Shown: positions 56,002 through 64,000 of the stretch, in pieces
Numbering within the stretch: the stretch's first letter is position 1
Layout: every line of letters starts with the position of its first letter
Assembly: GCA_029721435.1 (NCBI GenBank)
Contig: CM056584.1
Coordinates: 14,891,739-14,955,738 of the forward strand
Source of the DNA: Gymnothorax reevesii
Lineage: Eukaryota; Chordata; Actinopteri; Anguilliformes; Muraenidae
Direction of reading: 5' to 3'
DNA: 64,000 bases
Made by a program: the position numbers and the translations under genes
Notes under the pieces: generated by a model
Seen by the model: the letters and a program-made list of their open reading frames with translations, nothing else
Told to the model about the DNA's origin: nothing
Databases searched by the model: none

Positions 56002-57102
56002 ATGAACTCACAGAGCGACCTTTACGATGGCGTGAGCCGCTCCAGCGAATCCTCAAGCGTGCGGATAGAGGGCGGAAAGAGGCGGCGCTACATGGGACGA
56101 GATGGTAGTTGCCATGTCACCTTCCGTCAGGCCCCGGGGGAGTGGGGCCAGTATGTGACAGACATCTTCACCACCTTGGTGGAGTCCAGATGGCGGGTGA
56201 TGTTCCTCATCTTCTCCCTCTCTTACATCGCATCCTGGCTGCTATTTGGGCTCTGCTACTGGGTAATCGCACTGGCCCACGGGGACCTCTCAGACCCCGA
56301 CACACGACCATGTGTGGAAAACGTGCGCAGCTTCACCGCTGCCTTCCTCTTCTCCCTGGAGACTCAGGCAACTATTGGCTACGGTTTCCGGGGAATGACA
56401 GAGAACTGCGCCGAGGCCATCGTGGTGGTGACCGTGCAGGACGTCCTCAGCTGCCTCATCGACACAGTGGTCATCGGACTTGTGATGGTCAAGATGGCGT
56501 CCGCCCGCAAGAGGGCGCAGACCGTCGGCTTTAGCAGCTGTGCCGTGGTCAGCCTGCGGGAGGGTGTCATGTGCCTGTCTTGGCGCCTGGGCGATTTTCG
56601 TGGCAACCACATCCTGGAGGGCGTGGCTCACGCGCAGCTCATTCGCCGTGTGCCACGGCTCTCTGGATCTGCAACTCTGTCCTACCTGGACTTGGAGATT
56701 GAGTGTGACCAAATTATCCTGGCCACGCCCACCACCCTGGTCCACAGGCTGGTGCAGGGAAGCCCCCTCTACAGACTGGGTCCAGAGGACCTAATCAACG
56801 AAGACTTCGAGTTGGTAGTCACATTCACCTACACAGGTGACTCCACGGGTATCCTGCATCAGACGCGCACCTCCTACACCCCCTCCGAAATTCGCTGGGG
56901 CCAGCGCTTCTGTGACATGCTAAAGGTAGGGAGGAACCACTACCACTCAGACTACGCTAAGTTCCACGAGACTATTCCTGTGCCGCTGCCGCAGGTCAGT
57001 GCTGCCGAGTATTACAGGACAACACATCACCCCCTGCAAGCAAATGGTACAACCATCCCCGCCACATTTACTACAGGTACCTACCAGGAAGCATGGCTGT
57101 AA
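56002..57102 (+). CDS. kcnj16: Inward-rectifier K+ channel, Kir5.1-like
   Basis: 366 residues from ATG (context ACAAAATGA) to TAA, all in one exon whose acceptor is at 55946. Kir fold: cytosolic start, slide-helix block GEWGQYVTDIFTTLV, TM1 about 65-90, pore helix and filter TIGYG (GYG at 126-128), conserved extracellular Cys104 and Cys136, TM2 about 139-164, and an Ig-like cytosolic domain with ELVVTFTYTGDSTG. GSCHVTF, IFTTLV and TFTYTGDSTG point to Kir5.1 rather than Kir4.1 or Kir2. Kir5.1 usually pairs with Kir4.1 or Kir4.2 in kidney and glial membranes and tunes K+ flow to pH. Two differences from mammals: it is about 50 residues shorter at the C-terminus, and Asp154 occupies the M2 rectification site, where mammalian Kir5.1 has Asn. 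Confidence 0.92.
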   Translation: MNSQSDLYDGVSRSSESSSVRIEGGKRRRYMGRDGSCHVTFRQAPGEWGQYVTDIFTTLVESRWRVMFLIFSLSYIASWLLFGLCYWVIALAHGDLSDPDTRPCVENVRSFTAAFLFSLETQATIGYGFRGMTENCAEAIVVVTVQDVLSCLIDTVVIGLVMVKMASARKRAQTVGFSSCAVVSLREGVMCLSWRLGDFRGNHILEGVAHAQLIRRVPRLSGSATLSYLDLEIECDQIILATPTTLVHRLVQGSPLYRLGPEDLINEDFELVVTFTYTGDSTGILHQTRTSYTPSEIRWGQRFCDMLKVGRNHYHSDYAKFHETIPVPLPQVSAAEYYRTTHHPLQANGTTIPATFTTGTYQEAWL

Positions 57103-57810
57103 CATGCTAGGTAATGCCCAATCTGGCTTCCCAAAGGCCAAGCAAAGACTATGATTTTTACAGCATCCTGAACAGACAGTCGCTGTAACATTTACAGCAT
57201 CCTTCTGTTCTGTAAAATGCAAAACTGTAAAGAAGTATGACTGCGTCTCCAAAAGTTTTTTCAATAAAATTTATTTTGTAATATTCTCGTTTATAACACT
57301 GAGAAATTTTGTATACAGTAAATGCTCTGTGAGGTCCTTACTAACTATCTGGAAAGTGGTTGAGGTGAATCAGTGGTAGTTTGTTTGTGGAGATCTAAAA
57401 ACTCTCAACTGAAGCTGGCAGTCTGAGGACATTTACATCAAAAATGACACAAAGAATTTCAGCCCTGTAAAGAACTGTCGGTGGCCATATACTTATGGAC
57501 CTCACAGTACAAGCAGACTCCATCAGATTGCATTTTTTCATTCCAGTGCTCAGTGACGGGGTCCTTTCCCCATTTCCCACTGTAATAGAAAGAAGAGAAA
57601 TATTGGAGAAAAGAATATACAAATTTTATACCCTGTTTTGTTTGAACCTCTAGATATTATGTAATGTAGCTGTCTATTCAACATGTGATATAGTTGTCTA
57701 TCCACATTTTAGTGACTGAATGTATTGCAGTTGTCAAATTATTTAATTTTTATACTATATGTTTGAAACTACTTTGTTCATCATTTTGGAAATAAATATT
57801 CTTTATCCAT
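57103..57810 (+). other. kcnj16: kcnj16 3' UTR with two polyA signals
   Basis: AATAAA occurs at 57263-57268, 161 bases after the stop, and at 57791-57796, so short and long 3' UTR forms are possible. Confidence 0.7.
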
Positions 57811-59639
57811 TGGTCTTGGGATTTATTAACTCATTCATGGTCTCTATCATAGATGCAATATCCATGTCACCATGCTAGTTTCCAAAGCTGCAACTATGCT
57901 GCATTGCCAACTTAGAAGTTAATTTCATGGTGACTAAAGTTCATTCTCCCACTGGAGAGACCAAAATGTGTTCTAAAATTGCGAGTATGGGTTAGAGGCT
58001 GGGGGTCAAGGCTGGTGTTGTGACAATTCCACACGTCCAGCGAGGCTGATAAGCTGGCTTCATGGTATGAGAAAGATGCCATTTTCAGCCAAGCATGCAG
58101 TGTTTATGTCAACCAAACAAACACGGACACTTTATTGCCCATTTTTAACTCCTTGACCCAGTTTACCAAGATTCCAGTCAGCTAGAACAGTGCACACGTT
58201 GAAAAATCCAGATAGCAATTTGTTTAAAACCTGGGTACTCATGGTGCTTCCCTTTGGAGTGTGGATTTAGCATAATGAGAAATCTGTCAAGTAAACAAAA
58301 TGTTCCGCAATCTGCGTTAGCCCTGAAGACATACCTGTTCTTCATATCTCACGTTCTGCGTGTCGCAACACCACCAAACTGCAAGTGTTGATGCTTCTGG
58401 CTTATTTCTACTGAAGCTGTGGGCATTTCGCACTTATCGCAGTCAGTAAGAATGCGTGATTATGAGTCCATGTCCAGTATTGGTACTGAGCTCAAACACT
58501 GTTTTTTTCCGAGTTTGCCGACCAGGCCCCAAAAATTAATTTCTCACTGTCATCATATTTTACAGGCAGCGTTTTGTTACACAGACCCACATAAATACCC
58601 GTGGTTTTTCAAATCCCTGAGAACTAAATAAATACTCACTTTCATGCTCAGCTACTTTGAATTCAGCTAATAAGTCTATATTTTAGTAAGTGTTGAATTT
58701 CGCACTTTCACAGTATACAAAGCTTAATTTAAGATCAAAATGTTTCGGAACAGACCAGCGAAAAAGTACATACAACCATCAATAGCAGCCTAATAAATTG
58801 ACTGTGTTTCTCAGCGCCAAGATATTTCATATGCGATCGCCACCTGGTGGGCAATGTCGATTTGGTCTGAATCACTGCAACAACGATTCAGCAGCGGGAA
58901 TTCCCCACATGCAGTGAGGGAATACAAACTGATCCAGAGGCACGCGAAGGTTTGAAATAGCTTCAATTATTTATGGGAGGAGATAAAAGTGGTAACAGAA
59001 TTAGGAAAAAAAAAAGATTTGTTATCTAGCACGTACGGTATATTTAAAGACGGCTCGTGCGTTCCGCTTTCAAAACACAAATCGGCGACTCAATAATAAA
59101 CAATCCCTGAACGAACCCAGTGCACGACAGGCCAGTGTATCTATTAACATCCAGATCAATCGAAGCCGAACAAGCCGTCATTTAACATTTATACGGCACC
59201 AAACCTAGGCCTATTTTCCCCTTACAAATTATATTCGATCTTAGGCCTACTCGATATGTATCGGGATGTGACTCCAACGCAGCAATACATGTCTCAGCTC
59301 ACGGAATAAGAAGCAGAGGATTATCAGGCATGAAGGCAATTGTAACTTATATGCTGCAGATATTTCGATCATAAACAGTCTCATAAGGGCTCAGTCGTGC
59401 CCACCGTTTCATTCCTTTGTCCCTCCCTTTCAAATAAAGAAGTGTAGGCCCACACTTATAAATTGACTTTATTTATCAGTTAAATTGCCAGTGTGAATCT
59501 ATCTGTCACTCGAGTCTTGCGAAAATGTAACTGTGGTTTACAGTTTACATTCACGGTACCTCTGTTATAAGCTGATTGTAAAATTGCAGTTAAAATAACC
59601 GGAAAATAAGGTGCTAGTTTATAACAGTGTACTATCAAG
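57811..59639. other. Intergenic, nothing recognised
   Basis: Sequence of mixed composition without coding features or clear repeats by eye. Confidence 0.4.
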
Positions 59640-59645
59640 TTCATT

Positions 59646-59990
59646 AGGGTAGAGCGGGGTAAGACGCCTCTGAGGGTATGATGCCCTTTGCTAATAATTC
59701 AATTTCAATTTAGCCCAGTATGTATGACTTAGACAAATGTACTGCCACCTGGAGGATAATCCTGAGCAACAGACGAGTCAACAGACCGAGTGACATATGA
59801 GTACTCAGAGCATTTGTGTTTTTACTCTTTCTTATAAAAAAAAAAAATTACCAAATGAATCATTCTGCAACAAATATTTGAATACTCCAGGAGTCTGCAG
59901 GACATGTCCGTGTAATTGGGGTATTTGGCTTGGGGTAAGATTCCCCACATCTTACCCCCACAGGAAGGCATCTTACCCCATTTTTAATCA
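59646..59990. repeat. MITE-like repeat with GGGGTAAGA ends
   Basis: It begins TAGGGTAGAGCGGGGTAAGA. Near its end, GGGGTAAGATTCCCCACATC and CATCTTACCCCAT carry the same word directly and inverted. An A run lies at about 59838-59849. The style resembles 42850-43195. It is probably a non-autonomous DNA element. Confidence 0.45.
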
Positions 59991-60020
59991 TATTCATTCT
60001 GTTTTATGAGGTTTTTTCTA

Positions 60021-60947
60021 CAACCCCAATTCCAAAATAGTTGGGTTGAAGTGTAAATTGTGAATGAAATCAAAATTCAATGACTTTCAGTCGGCATGAG
60101 CCAATATGTTATTTACAATAGAACATAGATAAAATTTCAAATGTTGAAACTGAGACATTTTACATTTTTATCCACAAAATGAGCTGATTTTAAATTTTCT
60201 GGCTGCATCAGGTCTCAAAAAAGTTGGGACATAGGCAAAAAAGGGCTGAAAAAGCAATTAATATACCTGTATAAGAGAATCAGCTGAGAGAACATTTAGC
60301 AAGTAATTAAGTTAACTGGCATCAGGTGTGTAACATGATTGGCTATAAAAGGGACATCTTAGAGAGGCTGAGTCGCTCAGAAGTAAAGATGGACAGAGGC
60401 TCACCAACCTGTGAAGGCTTGTGTAAAAAAAATGTGGAATACTTTAAGAACAACGTTCCTCAACGTCAAATTGCAAAGGCTTTGAAGATCTCATCAGCAA
60501 CAGTGCATAACATCATCAAAAGATTCAGTGAAACAAGAGAAATCTCTGTGCGTTAGGGACAAGGACGAAGACCTTTACTGGATGCCCATGATCTTCAGGC
60601 CCGCAGACACCACTGCATCACTCACCGGCATGATTCTGTCACTGACATTATTAAATGGGCCCAGGAATACTTCAAGAAACCACTGTCTGTAAACACAGTC
60701 TGCTTTGCCATCCACAGATGCCACCTAAAACTCTATCATGCAAAAAGGAAGACATTGTCGAGCATTATCCAGAAGCGCCACCATGTTCTGTGGGCCAAGG
60801 CTCATTTAAAATGGACTGTAGCAAAGTGGCAAAGTGTCCTGTGGTCAGACAAGTCCAAATTTGCCATTCTTGTTGGAAATCATGGGCGTCGTGTCCTCCG
60901 GGCTAAAGAGGAGAAAGACCACCTGTTAGAGCCATTCTTTGGATACA
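60021..60947 (+). mobile_element. Tc1-like transposon, 3' truncated by a BEL/Pao LTR
   Basis: After a TA at 60019-60020 the left end reads CAACCCCAATTCCAAAATAG. The 3' end is lost: sequence passes directly from transposase into the LTR at 60948. Confidence 0.75.
60326..60947 (+). pseudogene. Tc1-like transposase, truncated with stops
   Basis: The N-terminal helix-turn-helix part reads VPQRQIAKALKISSATVHNI, then an in-frame TAG at 60554-60556. Homology resumes in the same and shifted frames with [26 protein letters not shown] and the catalytic-type VLWSDKSKF (Tc1 pattern WSDESKF, with Lys replacing the Glu). It stops at the LTR, so the last catalytic residues are missing. It is not functional. 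Confidence 0.75.
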
Positions 60948-63900
60948 TGTATATTTGTGCTTACTTTTTTGTTTATAGTCTGGAAGCCACAGTAGGTGGC
61001 GCTCTGCACTGTGTGGGCAGGAAATAATAAATAGAGTAAGAAGTAATTACTCAGCAGGTGCTGCTGATGAGAGAGCAAACAGTTTTTTGACCGTCACGTC
61101 GGATCGTGGTCGTCGACTTTGTTTTATGCGTTGTGGCAAATTATGTGAGCCTATTTGTTTGTATGTACAGCTCAATACCGGTGCATAGTGTCAAGAGCGC
61201 AAGTCTATAAATAAATGTTGATGATTGCAAACGAGTGTTGGATTCATTGGACCCGGAAGACGACGGACGCGTCAATTACCAGTTCCAGCAGGTAGCAGCA
61301 GCCCCTCAGTGGCTTAGGTTCGTTTTTGTTGTTTTTTTTTTTGTTAGGAACAAGTCACTATATTAAGTCAAAAAACTTTGCTTCGGTTAGTTTAGTTAGT
61401 CGCGGAAACGCCACTGCACAGAGGCAGAGTCAACGCCGGAGCTAATGCCGGGTTCCGAGCTCTGCCGAGCCACATGGAGGATGTCAACAACAGCCGTGTT
61501 TTCCCAGAGTGACACCGATTAGCTGATTCATCCGCTACCACCGGACCAGCCAACGGCGCCCACCGCTTGCATGAAGGTATGAGCAGTAGCGCTACTAGCT
61601 TTATGGCCATATTAAAAAATAAAATAAGTGTGCACACTACTTTACGAGTGTAATTCCAATGCATTGGTCGCTAAAAATAACAATGATGATCGCGTCGTGA
61701 AAACGAACTTTTCTCATCGTGCGCACACTGGATTTCATTAGGGAACATTGTGACTAATGGAGGACATTATGGACGGTAAATTTGATGATCCGGTTGCGGA
61801 AAAGGCCGCTGTCACTGTTTCTAGTGAAGTGGGAGATTCAAATGAAGCACATTTGGGTAAAGGTAAAAGAACTGTTAAACTGACCCACAAGGCTTATATT
61901 GAAAAATGTGAACAGTTACAAAATGTAAGAAAAGATAAACTACAGAAGGTAAAAAACTTAAGAAGGGTAACTGAAGAGCATATGCATGAAATCAGTGTTG
62001 CAGAGGTAAAGAGTGCACTGGGAAAAAGTTATTTGTCTGTGTGAAGAAGCAAAAATCGCTCATGATTCTCTGGTGCCTTTAATGTCTGCTGAAGAAAGTG
62101 AGAAATAAAATATATGATTTGCTGCAAAAATGTTGGTTGAAAATGGTTTCATTGATGATCTTAAACAGTGGTTGAAACATAATGAAAATGGTGGTGATGT
62201 GGTTGATGACGTTCATCCTGATGATAGTATATCAAATGTTGCCAGTAAACGTTCCCACCAAAAAAGTGCGTGCAGTGGTAAAAGCAGCAATACAAGTGGT
62301 CAAACAACAGCATCTGCTCGCATTAAAATTGAGGCAGAAAAGGCTGCGCTTCTTGCTCGATCGGCAGCGTTAAAGGAAAAACATGCTTTGGAGAAGCAAG
62401 AAGCAGAACTAAGGAGACAAAGAGAACAGCTTGAGCTTGATGCTGAAATTGCTGCATCCACCGCAAAACTAGCAGTTTTGGAAGCTGCTTCAGAATGCTC
62501 ACGCAAATCTCAAGCATCAAATGGAATGAATTCATATCTACAAAGAAAAAAGGAACAAAAAACAATTTCCAGAGAACTCAATTCTGCAGCAAAGTCATAT
62601 GAACCCTGGACATGGAATGCAATGTCACAAACCAATTTCCCAGCACGTCATAAGGACTCAAGTGCACAGAACACACACACTGTGGAAAAACGGCAGCAGT
62701 GCAGCCCTGGATCAGGACAGGAGACACACAGAAAAACAGGAGAAACGTATGGAACAACACAATATGGAGATGCACAACATCAAATTCTTCATTTGCCAGT
62801 TAATAATGAGCAGACTGCATCAGCTGAGCAACCCCAGTTACTTTCTGCACAAATGCATGGAGATTTATGCACCATAATGCATAAACAGATGAAATAACAG
62901 CAGCTCTTGTTCAACAACAACGCCTACTGTCCTTACCATCTCAAGACATTCCTGTATTCGACGGTGATCCTCTCCAGTACAGAAACTTCATCAGAGCTTT
63001 TGAGCATGTAGTGGAAGCAAAAGCTAACAAAGCTGACTGTCTTTATTTTTTGGAACAGTTTACAAAGGGTCAACCCAGAGAACTGGTGGTGAGCTGTCAG
63101 CATATAATTCCGGATAGAGGCTATCAACTGGCTAAAGACCTTCTGCATGAACACTTTGGAAATGAATACAGGATTGCTGCAGCTTACATAGAGAAGGCTC
63201 TGGCTTGGCCTACAGTGAAATCAGAGGATGTGAAATCACTCCAGGCCTTTTCGTTGTTTTTGCGTGGTTGTTGCAACGTGATGGAGGAGCTTCACTATAT
63301 GCAACTAGACATGCTAACTAACATGAGAGCAATTATGACCAAGTTGCCATTTAAGTATAGAGAGAAATGGAGGATAAAGGCACATGAAATCTTGGAGAGG
63401 TGTAATCGAAGAGCTTGCTTTAAAGATCTTGTTTCCTTCCTTGAACGTCAAGTTAAGATCATCTCTGATCCACTCTTTTGGGACATCGAGGACACAAGTG
63501 GTTCACCTTCATCAAGGAGTATAAACAAGTTCAAGTCTCAGCCCAAGTTTAGCAGAGTTAGAGGGAACAGCTTTGCCACTACTGTTACTGTTGTTGATAC
63601 GGCTAAAGGTTCATGCTCAAACCCACAGAGGCAAGACTCAATGGAAAGGTCTGAGAAAGCATGTGTCTGTTGCTCCCAGTCGCACACATTGGAGGAATGT
63701 CCAAAGCTGAAAAGAAAGAAACATCGGGACAAAATTATTTTTCCAAAGGAAAAGAGGATATGTTTTGGCTGCTTGTGTAGTGGACACATGAGTAAGGATT
63801 GCGACAAGCGTCTGACTTGCAAAGAGTGTGGTCGGAATCATCCTACTGTACTTAATATTTCTGAAAGGCCAAAAATCAACATGGAAGGTGAACACTCTAA

Positions 63901-64000
63901 AGAAACAGGACATGTTAAACCACCCTTTTCAGAAACTTGTGGTCATACAGGGGCCGGAAAGGAGGATAGCATTTTGTCCATTCTGTCAATCCAGGTTAAA
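60948..64000 (+). mobile_element. BEL/Pao LTR retrotransposon, 5' part
   Basis: A TGTATATTTGTGC start at 60948 fits a BEL LTR. The LTR appears to end near 61245, before GGACCCGGAAGACGACGG, but that edge is uncertain. Degenerate gag follows. The element reaches the window edge at 64000, so pol and the 3' LTR lie outside. It was inserted into a Tc1-like element. Confidence 0.75.
61757..64000 (+). pseudogene. gag: BEL/Pao Gag, frameshifted, continues past the window
   Basis: Three open segments appear in order. 61757-62044 is basic and helical. 62130-62897 has a charged coiled coil, with ARIKIEAEKAALLARSAALK and LDAEIAASTAKLAVLEAA. From about 62893 to the window end a third frame carries the DUF1759-type Gag core (DIPVFDGDPLQYRNFIRAF) and cysteine-rich knuckles (CVCCSQSHTLEEC, CFGCLCSGHMSKDC, CKECGRNHPTV). 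The joins need single-base shifts near 62040 and 62890, so this copy looks decayed, although the third segment is open to the edge. I infer retrotransposon Gag from domain order and motifs. Confidence 0.8.

Noticed and set aside
56109..56745. Long alternative frames (+ and -) over the Kir gene
   Set aside because: Shadows caused by the GC-rich coding exon; their repeated His/Arg/Gly composition is typical of out-of-frame reading.
1..64000. CRISPR array, bacterial operon or phage genes
   Set aside because: No regular spaced repeats, no prokaryotic gene organisation; introns and fish transposons throughout.

Overview
The window is vertebrate nuclear DNA, almost certainly from a teleost fish. 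The genes have introns with GT-AG splice sites and AATAAA signals. The coding sequences match vertebrate families (exocyst Exo70, SAMD9/SAMD9L, Kir5.1-type potassium channel). The repeats are a typical fish mixture: Tc1-like, piggyBac, hAT, Gmr1-like Gypsy, BEL/Pao, a CR1/L2/Rex-type LINE and tRNA-derived SINEs. No prokaryotic genes, CRISPR arrays or rRNA genes were seen. All calls come from reading the sequence; no database search was run.

Three host genes lie on the + strand. (1) 90-6677 is the 3' part of exoc7: seven exons encoding the last 207 residues of an Exo70-type exocyst subunit. Its last intron holds a large foldback element and a LINE fragment. (2) 37754-40569 is one large terminal exon of a SAMD9/SAMD9L-like gene, starting just before the NTPase region. 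The SAM, AlbA and SIR2-like N-terminal half was not found in the window. (3) 56002-57102 is a single coding exon for a Kir5.1-like inward rectifier (kcnj16), 366 residues. A weaker gene-like signal is a THAP-like exon at about 23891-24096.

The rest is mostly transposable-element sequence. 14057-18729 is a direct tandem duplication with a unit of about 2.34 kb, carrying two SINEs and a 124-codon ORF per copy. 18916-19017 is a mariner-type mini-element, and 19160-19450 is a chromodomain remnant of a Gypsy element. 24496-30573 is a nearly intact, recent LTR retrotransposon on the - strand. Its domain order is Gag-PR-IN-RT-RNase H (Gmr1-like), with a 4-bp target duplication and LTRs that differ by one substitution and one indel. 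A solo LTR of the same family (32268-32746) sits inside a piggyBac remnant (31716-32927), followed by a hAT transposase C-terminus (33140-33405). 35648-36415 is a foldback element, and 36786-37640 is a repeat split by a SINE; its inverted relative is at 9545-9985. 41677-42640 is an internally deleted Tc1-like element. 44868-47710 is a nearly full-length but broken LINE on the - strand. 54502-54905 and 60021-60947 are Tc1-like remnants, 55338-55769 is a hAT-type MITE, and 60948-64000 is the 5' part of a BEL/Pao retrotransposon that runs off the window.

The three host genes do not form an obvious functional unit: exocyst trafficking, antiviral or growth control, and potassium transport. No clearly new multi-gene system was found. 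The most informative observations are the rearranged Gypsy element with its SCAN-like capsid, the N-terminally incomplete SAMD9-like gene, the recent tandem duplication, and the acidic residue at the rectification position of the Kir5.1-like channel.
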